Assembly: GCF_022539255.1 (NCBI RefSeq)
Contig: NZ_JAKZBV010000001.1
Location: 124,001 to 188,000, forward strand
Length of the DNA stretch: 64,000 bases
Origin: Sinomonas terrae
GTDB lineage: Bacteria > Actinomycetota > Actinomycetes > Actinomycetales > Micrococcaceae
Direction: 5' to 3'
Part shown: piece by piece, positions 12,609-20,984 of the stretch
Numbering within the stretch: position 1 is the first letter of the stretch
Layout: every line of letters begins with the position of its first letter
Made by a program: the position numbers and the translations under genes
Notes under the pieces: model-generated
Told to the model about the DNA's origin: nothing
The model's database searches: none
Seen by the model: only the letters and a program-made list of their open reading frames with translations

Positions 12609-13584
12609 AGAGGGCTCCCTCCGATTTCTTGACAAGCTTCGATTCGGACTCGCTCAGCAGATTCCCGCCTGCGGCGAGATTGCTGTCGAGGATCTCGACG
12701 AGGGTGCGATGCAGCCGCGCGCGTGGATTGCGGCCAAGCACTCCCTTGAGAGGAACGGATACCGAGTCTATGACGACACCGGCGTGAGCGGTGCGCCGCC
12801 ACACGGGGTGGAGCCGCAGGAGATGGTAGCGCTCGTAGAGCTGCCACTGGGCTACGCGCTCCGAAATCGAGGGCAGCATGAGACCGAACGAGAGCAGGAG
12901 CGCTGCAGTGCCCTCGAGGGCCTGGAAGGCGTTCTGCAGAAACGGCTCGTAGTCCAGACCGACGAAGGTCAGGACGATGAGCTGCCGTAGGAATTTCGCG
13001 GCGAAGGCCACCACGGTGATCACGCAGCCCAGCGCGACTGAGGTGAATCCGGTGCGGAACATGGCCGAAGCCATCTGGGGGAGGTAGCGCAGGCAGACGA
13101 TGGTCACTTCGACGGACACCGCGGCAAGGAACGCGCACAAGGTCGCCATGAAGACGAAGACGCCCACATCGCTCTGCGACACTGCGTCGAACGCGGGACG
13201 GGAGAGATGCTGGTCCACCGTGACGGCGCCGGCCGTGGACGCGCAGGCAAACGCCACGCAGTAGACGGTCATGGCCGCCGTCGTCTGCAGGAGGCCGCGT
13301 CGCAGGACCGGCTCCTGCTCCTCGGGGGCGACCACTGCCTTCACGATTGCCGTTCGGAACAACCCGAACGAGAGCATGATGAGGCAACCGCTCATGAGGC
13401 TGGCCATGCCCGGCAGTCCCAGGCTGGAGTCGACCGAGCGGAAGACGGCTGGGTAGCTGATCGTGGTCGCGAGCGCGGCGGGCAGGGCGACGAAGAAGAC
13501 GAGGTCGCCTCGCTGGCGAATGCACGAGGGGAGTCGCGAGAGTACGAGCAGCCACAGCGCCACGATGGACGCGAGGACGATCAC
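12601..13584 (-). CDS. Polytopic membrane protein, MAB_1171c-type putative transporter
   Basis: 327 residues starting at GTG 13584, which overlaps the TGA of the upstream protease gene (GTGA). Seven or so hydrophobic helices are visible, including VIVLASIVALWLLVLSRLP, LVFFVALPAALATTISY, LMSGCLIMLSFGLFR, VFVFMATLCAFLAAVSV and ALEGTAALLLSFGLMLPSI, then a cytosolic tail with YERYHLLRLHPVWR and RNPRARLHRTLVEILD. This tail and the gene order with ImmA and XRE genes match an uncharacterised actinobacterial family annotated MAB_1171c-like. Transport is not demonstrated; a membrane sensor is equally possible. Confidence 0.7.
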   Translation of the reverse strand: MIVLASIVALWLLVLSRLPSCIRQRGDLVFFVALPAALATTISYPAVFRSVDSSLGLPGMASLMSGCLIMLSFGLFRTAIVKAVVAPEEQEPVLRRGLLQTTAAMTVYCVAFACASTAGAVTVDQHLSRPAFDAVSQSDVGVFVFMATLCAFLAAVSVEVTIVCLRYLPQMASAMFRTGFTSVALGCVITVVAFAAKFLRQLIVLTFVGLDYEPFLQNAFQALEGTAALLLSFGLMLPSISERVAQWQLYERYHLLRLHPVWRRTAHAGVVIDSVSVPLKGVLGRNPRARLHRTLVEILDSNLAAGGNLLSESESKLVKKSEGALYA

Positions 13585-14066
13585 CCGAACACCCCTCTGA
13601 AGTTCCCCGGCTCTACTCGCCCGGCGCGACGGGTGCGGGCCAGCGCATCCGCGAAGAGGTCGGCGAGTGACTCGGCGACGATCTCGGGCTCCGTGTGCCG
13701 CTGGCAACGGGCGAGGCACTTTGATACAAGGCTCGGACTGAGATCGGGCAGGAGGGTTGCGAGGTGCTCCTCTTCGTCCATGAGCCGCTCGTGGTTGAGG
13801 GCCATGTGGGCGAATTCGTGGAGGATGATCTGCTCGCGGTGCAGCGGCGAGGAAGTCTCGGCGTGCAGGATGAGGTCGGTTTCTGGGAGGGAAAACCAGA
13901 GCCCGGAAATTTGGTTTCTGGCGAGTTCCTTGACTTCGCGGATCACGATCGACTTGCCGCGATCGTCCTCGAGGAGCTCGCGGAGGTCTTCGAGGGTGAC
14001 GCGTTCGGGAACGTCGAGGTCGTGAAACGCCGCGGCTGCTTGGCCGCGAAGCTGTTCCATGTCCAT
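13581..14066 (-). CDS. ImmA/IrrE-type metallopeptidase
   Basis: 161 residues from the ATG at 14066, preceded by AAGGGTGG. The zinc motif HEFAHMALNH (H-E-x-x-H) is clear, and a downstream ESLADLFADAL helix supplies the usual third ligand region of the family. ImmA of ICEBs1 and IrrE of Deinococcus cleave helix-turn-helix repressors in response to stress. Here the gene heads a three-gene coupled operon with a membrane protein and an XRE regulator, so the XRE protein is the obvious candidate substrate. That link is inference. Confidence 0.8.
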   Translation of the reverse strand: MDMEQLRGQAAAAFHDLDVPERVTLEDLRELLEDDRGKSIVIREVKELARNQISGLWFSLPETDLILHAETSSPLHREQIILHEFAHMALNHERLMDEEEHLATLLPDLSPSLVSKCLARCQRHTEPEIVAESLADLFADALARTRRAGRVEPGNFRGVFG

Positions 14067-14115
14067 AACGCCACCCTTGGTCTCACCTGCGGACTCGCAC
14101 CAGAATATCAGGGCT

Positions 14116-14207
14116 TGGACACGTCCATTTATCACGACAAACCAGAAATGTCACAAAAGATACATAACCCTTTCACAAAAGTGATGGACACGTGACCGTT
14201 TCGGTCA
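14116..14207. promoter_or_regulatory. Divergent control region with repeated motifs
   Basis: Between the ImmA operon and the 14272 gene lie two direct copies of TGGACACGT (14116-14124 and 14185-14193), two copies of TCACAAAAG (14151-14159 and 14173-14181, the second extending to the palindrome TCACAAAAGTGA), and GACCGTTTCGGTC at 14195-14207. They are plausible binding sites for the XRE regulator. Which one is bound cannot be told from sequence. Confidence 0.5.
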
Positions 14208-14271
14208 GTAGAGTCGGTCGCGTGACGGTCGCTCGGCCGGTCGGTTATCCCTTTGTGTTCAAGGCTGGCAA

Positions 14272-15102
14272 GTGATCAAACGGTTGTGGCAGTTTCCCGC
14301 TGTCATCGGCGGAACTGCGCTGCTCACTTTCTGCGGCGTGAGCGCACTTCAAGCCAGCGTGAACGGCCCGCTCCGCGCCTTCGGGGCGAGCGTCGAGGCG
14401 GCGCGTGCGAGCGCTTCGGCCAGCGCGGCTGCCCTCGCCGTTGCAGCCGGTGCCCCCGTCCACGCGTCCTCAGGATCGCCGCTCGACGGTGAGCCGACGA
14501 GCATCGGGGCCGCGGGCGTCGTCGTCCCCCCGTCGCCTCAGCCCACGCCGGCGGACGACGACGCGCCCTCCATGTCTGAAAGCCGCGCCAATGGTGCAGG
14601 TTCTGGGGGCGCGGGTTCAGACGGAGCTTCGGCCAACACGGGAGCGGGCGACGGCGGTCCGGCCGGCGGTGGCGGTAGCGGCCAAGGCTCTGACGCGGGA
14701 GACGCCAAGAGCCCGGGCCAAAACGGAAGCGGCCAAGATGGAAGCGGCCAAGACGAAAATAGCCAAGACGAAGCTAGCCAGTACGGCGCCGCCGGCGGCA
14801 ACGGTCTGCAGGCTGTGGTGGGGCAAGGGGCTACCGGCAGTACAGACGGGATGGAGGGACTGAGCGGGGGCTCAGTTTCAGGACCTGCAGGAGCCGCGTC
14901 GGCTCTTCCGGGTGTCGCTCATCCTGGCTCAGGCGCCAGCGCCGCGGGAGGTGTGCACTCGTCGTCGTCCGCCACCGCGGGGGCGAGCGCATCGGCGCGG
15001 ACCCAGCAGCTCACCCAGGAACTCAGCCGATGGCTCGGACTGACCCCCGGCGGCAATTCTCAGGGGAAGGGCCACGGCTCAGGACTCTTGGGCGGCAACT
15101 AG
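14272..15102 (+). CDS. Exported low-complexity Gly/Ser/Ala/Gln-rich protein
   Basis: 276 residues with an N-terminal hydrophobic segment (LWQFPAVIGGTALLTFCGVSAL, residues 5-26) that is either a signal peptide or an anchor. The rest is disordered and Gly/Ser/Ala-rich. Around residues 148-166 there is a short repeat, NGSGQDGSGQDENSQDEAS. A C-terminal amphipathic patch reads TQQLTQELSRWLGLTPGG. No family recognised. It is next to fliW but convergent with it, and divergent from the ImmA operon. GTG 14272 is the likely start; the ribosome site is weak. Confidence 0.6.
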   Translation: MIKRLWQFPAVIGGTALLTFCGVSALQASVNGPLRAFGASVEAARASASASAAALAVAAGAPVHASSGSPLDGEPTSIGAAGVVVPPSPQPTPADDDAPSMSESRANGAGSGGAGSDGASANTGAGDGGPAGGGGSGQGSDAGDAKSPGQNGSGQDGSGQDENSQDEASQYGAAGGNGLQAVVGQGATGSTDGMEGLSGGSVSGPAGAASALPGVAHPGSGASAAGGVHSSSSATAGASASARTQQLTQELSRWLGLTPGGNSQGKGHGSGLLGGN

Positions 15103-15464
15103 CCAAGGGGCATGCGGAGCGGCCAGCCCTGCCCGTCGAGGATGGTCTGGGTGCTCTGGCCCGTCGCCTCATTCACGATGACGGGAGCCATGAGGTTCAC
15201 CGTCGTGCCGTTTCCGCCGGGGGTTGCGACCACGAGGACTCGCGCGTCTTCAGGAGAGGCGAGCCCAAGGGTGCGGCAGGGGGCTGAGATCTCGGGAGCG
15301 TAGCCCGGAACGTACACCGCGGCGTCGAGCAGGAAGAGGCGGACCTCGGGAGCTGTCTCGGGGCGGAGGCTGAAGAGGCCGGCAGCGCCGTCGACCGCTT
15401 CGAGCGTGAAGTCGGTGTGTGGGGCGAGGCCGGGGAGCGGCTCCGCGAAGGTGAGCGCGCTCAC
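15099..15464 (-). CDS. fliW: Flagellar assembly factor FliW
   Basis: 121 residues with the FliW pattern LTFAEPLPGLAPHTDFTLEAVDG, FSLRPE, DARVLVVATPGGNGTTVNLMAPVIVNEATGQSTQTIL. FliW binds flagellin and antagonises CsrA, linking filament subunit export to flagellin translation. It starts with GTG at 15464, overlapping the flgL stop, so it is co-translated at the end of flgN-flgK-flgL-fliW. csrA, which usually follows fliW, is not present here. Confidence 0.9.
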   Translation of the reverse strand: MSALTFAEPLPGLAPHTDFTLEAVDGAAGLFSLRPETAPEVRLFLLDAAVYVPGYAPEISAPCRTLGLASPEDARVLVVATPGGNGTTVNLMAPVIVNEATGQSTQTILDGQGWPLRMPLG

Positions 15465-16345
15465 TTGAGGAAGTCCATCAGGCTGGGCTGCAGCGTCCGC
15501 GCGGTGACCGCGAGGGCGGCCTGGTAGTTCGTCTGCTGGAGCTGCAGGTCGAGGGCCGCCTGGCCGAGGTCGAGGTCCTCGATGCCCGAACGCTTCGCCT
15601 CGAGCGCATTCTGCTGTGTCATGTTCTCCGATCCTGCGCGCTGGAGTTGGGCGAGCCGAGTCCCGACATCGGCGCGACCATTGACGACTGCGTTCATCCC
15701 GGCGTCGAGTGATTTCAGCTGTGAAGTGGGATCACTGCCGTTCCGTAGGTCGGAGGATATCGCGTCCAACACGTTGAAGACCGAGTTTGATCCCGTGCCG
15801 AAGACTGCCGCGCCGTTCGCGTCTACTTGGACGGTCTGATCGGGGCCGATTCGGCGCTGGACGGTGTCGCCCGCTGTCCCGTTGAAAGTGGGCGGCGTGC
15901 CGTCGGTGAACGCGCTCGCTGCGTCCGAGGTCCCCGCGAAGATGCTGCGTCCCAGGTATTTCGTGTTGGCAGCGGCGAGCAGGTCGCTGCGGAGGGAATC
16001 GATCTGGGCCGCGAGTGCGTTCTTCGCGTCCTGGTTGAGCGAGCCGTTCCCGCCCTGGACGGTGAGGTCGCGGACTTGGCGCAGGTAATCCGTCGCGTTG
16101 CTCAGGGTTGAATCGAGGGTCGTGAGCCAGGACGTCCCGTCGTCGATATTCCTCTTGTATTGGCTGTTGGCCGCAATCTGGGCGTGCACGTTCAGGGAAT
16201 CGGCGCTTCCCACGGGATCGTCCGAGGGGCGGGTGATCCGCTGCCCTGAGCTCGCGGCGTCCTGCGCTGAGGAGAGGCGCGCTTGGCTCGTGCCGAGGCG
16301 GCGCTCTGCCGCACGCAGCATGGTCTGGTCGGTCACGCGGAGCAT
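15461..16345 (-). CDS. flgL: Flagellar hook-filament junction protein FlgL (HAP3)
   Basis: 294 residues with a flagellin-like N-terminus (MLRVTDQTMLRAAERRLGTS, then SSGQRITRPSDDPVGSADSL) and C-terminus (AALDLQLQQTNYQAALAVTA). FlgL sits outside the cell between FlgK and the filament. Its ATG is 1 nt after the flgK stop, and its stop overlaps fliW. Expression should follow the sigma-28-type promoter upstream of flgN. Confidence 0.93.
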   Translation of the reverse strand: MLRVTDQTMLRAAERRLGTSQARLSSAQDAASSGQRITRPSDDPVGSADSLNVHAQIAANSQYKRNIDDGTSWLTTLDSTLSNATDYLRQVRDLTVQGGNGSLNQDAKNALAAQIDSLRSDLLAAANTKYLGRSIFAGTSDAASAFTDGTPPTFNGTAGDTVQRRIGPDQTVQVDANGAAVFGTGSNSVFNVLDAISSDLRNGSDPTSQLKSLDAGMNAVVNGRADVGTRLAQLQRAGSENMTQQNALEAKRSGIEDLDLGQAALDLQLQQTNYQAALAVTARTLQPSLMDFLK

Positions 16346-16346
16346 C

Positions 16347-17771
16347 TCAGAGTCCTACCGTTCCCATGTGGTTGATGAGGGTATCGAGCGTCTGGTCGAG
16401 CGCTGTGAGGACCCGCGCCGCCGCCTCGTACGCGTGCTGGCCCGCGAGGAGGTTCACGTTCTCCTCGTCCAGGCTCACCGAGGCGTTGGACGTCTGGGCG
16501 GTCTTGGCGTTCGTCGCGGCGCTCTGGGCCGTCGTCGCCTGCTGCTGCGCGGCTTGGGACGCGCTGCCGAGGACTGAGACGAAGGAGGTCCATCGGCTGT
16601 CCGGCGAGTTGGTCTGGGTGCTGAGCTGGGAGATGGCATCGGCGTTCGAACCGTCGTTGGCGCCCGAGCTGAGCGCTCCCGTGGCAATCCCGCTCGCGTC
16701 GGTGGGGACGACTCCGAGGCCTTGAGCAGGCGGAAGGGAGGGGTCGAGGCTGAAGAAGTCCAGCCCGGTCGTGCCGGCCGGCGTCTTTCCCTGGGCATGC
16801 GCGGCGTTGACGGCCTGCGCGAGGGACGTGGCGAACGCGTTGTACCGTGCTGCGGCTTCGGCGATGGGTCCACCCGTCCCTGAGGCGTTCGCGGGAGCGA
16901 GGACCGAGAGATCGCCGGCGATGGTCCCGCCGTCGAGCCCGACCGGGACGCTCGGGCGATCCGCCCACACGAGCGAGGGCGCGCCCGACGACGTGTCCGC
17001 CATGCTCTGCGGCCCGGTGAGCTGGACGGCGCGCGCCGTGCCGCCCGTGACGAGGGCGTTGCCGCCGAGGAAGACAGTGACCGTGCCGTCGGCCTGCTGT
17101 CGAACGGATCCACCCGCGAGCGAGGCGATCGTTTCGGTGAGCTTCGACCGCTGATCGATGAGCTCGTTGGCGTTGCCGCCCGCGGCCAGAGTAGAGCGGA
17201 TGGTCGTGTTGAGCGAAGCGACCTGGGTGGCGGCGTCGTTGAGCGAGGTGACCATCCCCTGCGCCTCCGACTGGGTCGAGGCCCATTGCCCAGCCAAGGC
17301 TGAGTAGCCACTCGAGAGCTTTGCGGCGAGCTGCTTGCCGTTCTGGATGACTGTCGAAGCGGCGGATGCATCGCCCGGCTGGTTCGCAAGGTCCTGCCAG
17401 GACGACCAGAAGGACTGAAGCTGAGCCGAAATTCCGTTGGCCCCCGGCTCCTGGAGGGTCCCCTCGATGTCTTGGTACGCCGTCGACCGCTGTGCCGCGT
17501 AGCCTGCGGACGACGACGTCGACCTCACCGAGGCGTCGAGCAGCGCGTCGCCGAGCCTCGCGATGCCATCGACCGAGACGCCCTGGCCAACCTGCTGAAC
17601 CGGGGCGGATCCCATCGTCTGGGCAAGCGGACCCATGGCGGACTGCTCGATGCGTTGGCGCGTGTAGCCGTCGGTCCCGACGTTGTCGATGTTCTGGCCC
17701 GCGAGGTCGATCGCCTGCTGTGCGGCGGAAAGGCCGCGGTACGCCGCGTTGAGGGCGCCGAATGTGCTCAC
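16347..17771 (-). CDS. flgK: Flagellar hook-associated protein FlgK (HAP1)
   Basis: 474 residues. The N-terminus FGALNAAYRGLSAAQQAIDL, followed by GQNIDNVGTDGYTRQR, is the FlgK rod/hook signature, and the C-terminus VNLLAGQHAYEAAARVLTAL with LDTLINHMGTVGL is the matching coiled-coil end. It starts at GTG 17771, 13 nt after flgN. The product is exported by the flagellar type III apparatus and joins hook to FlgL. Confidence 0.93.
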   Translation of the reverse strand: MSTFGALNAAYRGLSAAQQAIDLAGQNIDNVGTDGYTRQRIEQSAMGPLAQTMGSAPVQQVGQGVSVDGIARLGDALLDASVRSTSSSAGYAAQRSTAYQDIEGTLQEPGANGISAQLQSFWSSWQDLANQPGDASAASTVIQNGKQLAAKLSSGYSALAGQWASTQSEAQGMVTSLNDAATQVASLNTTIRSTLAAGGNANELIDQRSKLTETIASLAGGSVRQQADGTVTVFLGGNALVTGGTARAVQLTGPQSMADTSSGAPSLVWADRPSVPVGLDGGTIAGDLSVLAPANASGTGGPIAEAAARYNAFATSLAQAVNAAHAQGKTPAGTTGLDFFSLDPSLPPAQGLGVVPTDASGIATGALSSGANDGSNADAISQLSTQTNSPDSRWTSFVSVLGSASQAAQQQATTAQSAATNAKTAQTSNASVSLDEENVNLLAGQHAYEAAARVLTALDQTLDTLINHMGTVGL

Positions 17772-17784
17772 AGTCGTCCTTCGG

Positions 17785-18267
17785 TCAGAGGTCCCGGGCG
17801 AAGAGGCGCGATTCAGTCGCAGCCGCGGGGCGCCCCTGGGCGTCGTAGGTCTTCGCCATCGATGTCACGTCCGCGAGGGTCTCCTGAGTGGAGCGCGAGG
17901 CGGCGCGGAGGAACTGCGCGTTGGAGTCCCGGAGTTGGCGGATGACGGCGGTCTGTTCCGTCATCGCCTTGAGGTGCGCCGTGAGAATCTCGCCCCACGG
18001 CCCTTCCGGAGCGCCCGCAGCGAGCTCCCGCAGGGTCGCTTCCTCGGGCAGGCCCCATTCGGCGGCGACCGCCGCGGCGGTGACGGCCCGCGCGAGCCCG
18101 GCGGAAGAGAGCCGTTCGAGGACCTGCTCGACCTCGCGCGTCGCGTGCGAAACCCACCGCGTCTTGCCCGCAGTGAGGAGGAGCTGCTCCTCCTCGAGCT
18201 TGAACGTCAGGAGGTCCAGCAGTTCGCGCTCATGCCAGAGCTGAGCCGAGAGGTCGTGGATCGCCAT
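17785..18267 (-). CDS. flgN: Flagellar export chaperone FlgN
   Basis: 160 residues, all-helical, with the FlgN-type start HDLSAQLWHERELLDLLTFK and a central LEEEQLLLTAGKTRWV helix. FlgN chaperones FlgK and FlgL, the two genes directly downstream, for type III export. Its ATG at 18267 lies about 65 nt downstream of the predicted transcription start. Sequence identity in this family is low, so position is important evidence. Confidence 0.85.
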   Translation of the reverse strand: MAIHDLSAQLWHERELLDLLTFKLEEEQLLLTAGKTRWVSHATREVEQVLERLSSAGLARAVTAAAVAAEWGLPEEATLRELAAGAPEGPWGEILTAHLKAMTEQTAVIRQLRDSNAQFLRAASRSTQETLADVTSMAKTYDAQGRPAAATESRLFARDL

Positions 18268-18338
18268 TCCGTGGCCAACTCCTCATCCGTGAGCCTTACA
18301 GGACGCGAACGCGGCGGTCGGCGCCCCGTTGGAGGACT

Positions 18339-18365
18339 CTATCGGCGGGGTGCGGGCCGTGGTAA
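18339..18365 (-). promoter_or_regulatory. Sigma-28-type promoter of flgN-flgK-flgL-fliW
   Basis: Read on the minus strand: TTAC (18365-18362), exactly 15 nt, then GCCGATAG (18346-18339). This fits the sigma-28/FliA/WhiG consensus TAAA-N15-GCCGATAA. The expected start of transcription is near 18332, upstream of flgN. Confidence 0.8.
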
Positions 18366-18417
18366 GCGGAACCTGCAGGGCGTGAGGAGAGCAGGGTCCG
18401 GTGACGAGGACATCGCG

Positions 18418-20379
18418 CTACGAGACGGTGGTCGTCCCGTTGATGACGGTGATCTTGCCGCCTTGGAAGTTCTGGGCCGTGCCGTTGGGCACCGAGTACA
18501 CCTCGCTGGTTGGATAACCGAGACGACCGCTCTCGAAACCCGTGGACTGCCACGCTGCGCGGATCGGGCCGTACGACTCGTGGGCCCCGGATACCGGGGA
18601 CCAAATGATGGCACCACCCTGATAGTTCTGGTAGACGCCGCCGCTTCGCAGGCCGCCCACCTCGTCTGTTGTGGGGTAGCCCAGGAGGCCGCCCTCGAAG
18701 CCGGTGGCCTGCCACTCGCCTCGGATGGCACCGATCGACTCGTGTGTTCCCGACGCCGGGGAGGAGACGATCGCTCCGCCCTGGTAGTTCTGGTATGAGC
18801 CGCCGTTCAGGATGCCCTTGACTACCTCGGTGGTCGGGTACCCCAGGGGGCCGCTCTCGAAGTTGGTGGCCGCCCACTTCGAACGGATGGGGCCATAGGA
18901 CTCGTGCGTTCCCGAGGCGGGCGACGACACGATGGCCCCGAAGATGAAGCCTTGGTACGAGCCACCATTTCGCAGCCCGGTGACGACCTCGGTGAGCGGC
19001 CAACTTAGAGGGCCGTGCTGCAATCCGGTCGCCTGCCACTCCGACCGAATCGGGCCGAAGGTTGCGTGCGCGCCGTTGAGTTCCGGCGAGGACACGATCG
19101 TCCCGCCCTGGTAGTTCTGGTACGAGACCTCGTACTCCATCCCGTCCAGCACCTCGCTTGTCGGATATCCGAGAACGCCGTTCTCGAACCCCGTGGCCTG
19201 CCACTCCGACCGGATTGGGCCATACGACTCGTGAGCTCCGCTGGCCGGGGACCATATGATGGCGCCCTCCTGATAGTTCTGGTAGACGCCGCCGTTGCGC
19301 AGGCCGCCGATCTCGTCGGTTGTGGGATAGGCTAGAAGGCCGTTCTCGAACCCCGTAGCCGCCCACTCACTGCGGATCGCGCCGCGGGAAACGAACAGAT
19401 TCTCATCGTTTACGGCGATGACGGCGCCGAACTGGTAGTTGCGGTAGTAACCCGCATAGCGGATGCTCGTAACTGCGCTCGTGGCCGCTCCGAGTCCCCA
19501 GACGGCGGCCTTCGCATCCATGGCCTGGGCGAGCGTGAACGATGGCTCGGCGGTGAACGGCACGGTGAGGGAAGCCACGCCGGGTGACGTGACGCCCACC
19601 CGGTGGGATGCTCCGATCGGATATGTGGGAACCACGGTGTTCACCGTGAAGGTGCCGTCGGCGCCGACGGTCGGCGAACCCACGACCGTGGAGTCGAAGG
19701 TTACCGACGCGGTACTTGAGGGGGTGTAGCCGGTACCGGTGATCGTCAATGACGAGCCGGGCGCCCCGGAGGAAGAAGAGAGGGCGACGGCGGGGCAGGT
19801 GGCTGGCGGTGGGCCATTGTCAGGGACCTTCAGCGGCATCGGCGAGCCTCCCCAGATCGCTGCGGAGTTGCCCGTGTTCAAGTAGGGGTTGTTGGTGTAC
19901 TCCGCGATGATCAGATCGCCCGCATTCCGGCACGAATAGTCCACGGACCACGTTGCCACCGTCTGGGTCACCGTCGCCGTGGCGGGGACGAGCGTGCCGC
20001 CGGCCGTTGCACAGGTGGTGACGGTCGGATCGGTGGCGGTGCTGGTCTTGCTGGGCCACTGCGAGAGCGGGGGCGAGTAGCGGATCACTGCGTTGGTCCA
20101 GGTCAAGTTGCTGAAGGAGACGCTGAGGGTGCCGTCCGGGGCAGTCTGGGTCTGGGTCGCGCACTGAGGGTCGGAGAAGGTCTGCCGGTACAGCGTCTGG
20201 GTGCTGAACGTGACCGTCCCTGATCCGCCGACCCTGCCTGGGGTGAGTGTGACGTTGATTGCCCAGGGTGGCGCTGCGGCGTTTGCTGCTCCGGCGCTGG
20301 CAACGAGGCTGGCGCCCAAGAGCACGGCTCCCACGAACGCGGCCAACCATGCGTGAATGAGCGCTGACTTCTTTTTCAA
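18418..20379 (-). CDS. Secreted LGFP-repeat protein with Ig-like domain
   Basis: 653 residues. A signal peptide covers about residues 1-36 (MKKK start, hydrophobic core, cleavage near NAAAP). Then come an unassigned beta-rich domain (about 37-185), an IPT/Ig-like domain (PAVALSSSSGAPGSSLTITG...), and at least six LGFP-type repeats with cores LAYPTTDEIGG, LGYPTSEVLDG, LSWPLTEVVTG, LGYPTTEVVKG, LGYPTTDEVGG and LGYPTSEVYSV, each followed by YQNYQ and GAI motifs. LGFP repeats are thought to bind the actinobacterial cell wall. It stands on the minus strand between flgN and fliC, and no sigma-28 promoter is seen for it. A surface or biofilm role is inference. Confidence 0.85.
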   Translation of the reverse strand: MKKKSALIHAWLAAFVGAVLLGASLVASAGAANAAAPPWAINVTLTPGRVGGSGTVTFSTQTLYRQTFSDPQCATQTQTAPDGTLSVSFSNLTWTNAVIRYSPPLSQWPSKTSTATDPTVTTCATAGGTLVPATATVTQTVATWSVDYSCRNAGDLIIAEYTNNPYLNTGNSAAIWGGSPMPLKVPDNGPPPATCPAVALSSSSGAPGSSLTITGTGYTPSSTASVTFDSTVVGSPTVGADGTFTVNTVVPTYPIGASHRVGVTSPGVASLTVPFTAEPSFTLAQAMDAKAAVWGLGAATSAVTSIRYAGYYRNYQFGAVIAVNDENLFVSRGAIRSEWAATGFENGLLAYPTTDEIGGLRNGGVYQNYQEGAIIWSPASGAHESYGPIRSEWQATGFENGVLGYPTSEVLDGMEYEVSYQNYQGGTIVSSPELNGAHATFGPIRSEWQATGLQHGPLSWPLTEVVTGLRNGGSYQGFIFGAIVSSPASGTHESYGPIRSKWAATNFESGPLGYPTTEVVKGILNGGSYQNYQGGAIVSSPASGTHESIGAIRGEWQATGFEGGLLGYPTTDEVGGLRSGGVYQNYQGGAIIWSPVSGAHESYGPIRAAWQSTGFESGRLGYPTSEVYSVPNGTAQNFQGGKITVINGTTTVS

Positions 20380-20547
20380 TGGATCCCCCGGGCGTCAAAG
20401 CCGAATCGATGCGAGAACATCGGCTGGGCTCACGCTAGCGGGCGAAGGCTGCGACGACAAGCTTTCTCGATAGTGAATTGGCAGCCACCGAAATGCCAAC
20501 GGAACAGCAATGATGGGCGTCTATGAAGACGTGCTAGTTTCCCCGTC
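20380..20547. promoter_or_regulatory. Divergent promoter region
   Basis: Spacer between the LGFP gene (minus) and the monooxygenase-like gene (plus). It must hold both promoters, but I cannot assign hexamers with confidence and see no operator palindrome. Confidence 0.4.
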
Positions 20548-20850
20548 ATGACTTTCGCAAACGCGGGCACCCTTGGCACCGTGCCTGGCAAACGTGACGA
20601 GCTGGTAGCGCGTCTCACCATGCGCAGCCCTCTGTTGGAGCAGCTGGGGTGCCTCGCTTATGAAGTCGGGGTCAACGACGATGAACCTGACACAGTATTC
20701 GTCGTCGAGATCTGGGAGAGCGCGGAAGCCCACAGATCCTCGCTCGCTGATCCAGAGGTTCAGGCGTCAATCGCCTCGGCACGCCCGCTCTTGTCCGGCG
20801 CCTTTGGCGGCTTTCGGTTCGACATCGTGGGATCTCCGCTTCGCGATTGA
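20548..20850 (+). CDS. Antibiotic biosynthesis monooxygenase (ABM) domain protein
   Basis: 100 residues of the dimeric ABM ferredoxin-like fold: GTLGTVPGKRDELVARLTMRSPLLEQLGCLAYEVGVNDDEP, VFVVEIWESAEAHRSSL, then a final helix. Members act as quinol monooxygenases or heme-degrading enzymes, or are uncharacterised; none of the heme-oxygenase-specific residues can be confirmed here. ATG 20548. It opens a run of three small enzyme genes inserted between flagellar genes. Confidence 0.75.
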   Translation: MTFANAGTLGTVPGKRDELVARLTMRSPLLEQLGCLAYEVGVNDDEPDTVFVVEIWESAEAHRSSLADPEVQASIASARPLLSGAFGGFRFDIVGSPLRD

Positions 20851-20984
20851 AGCGCTCGAGCCGCCGCAGGCCGCAGAAACGCTCAACGCCCCGCCGTTGC
20901 CGGGCACAACATACCCGAGCATACTGGGGTCCGTCCTGAGGCTCGCCTTTCCGAAGGGTGAGCCCTATCTCGAGAGGCGGCACT

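Noticed and set aside
12159..14066. ImmA-XRE operon considered as part of a prophage or ICE
   Set aside because: No integrase, attachment repeats or structural phage genes are visible on either side.
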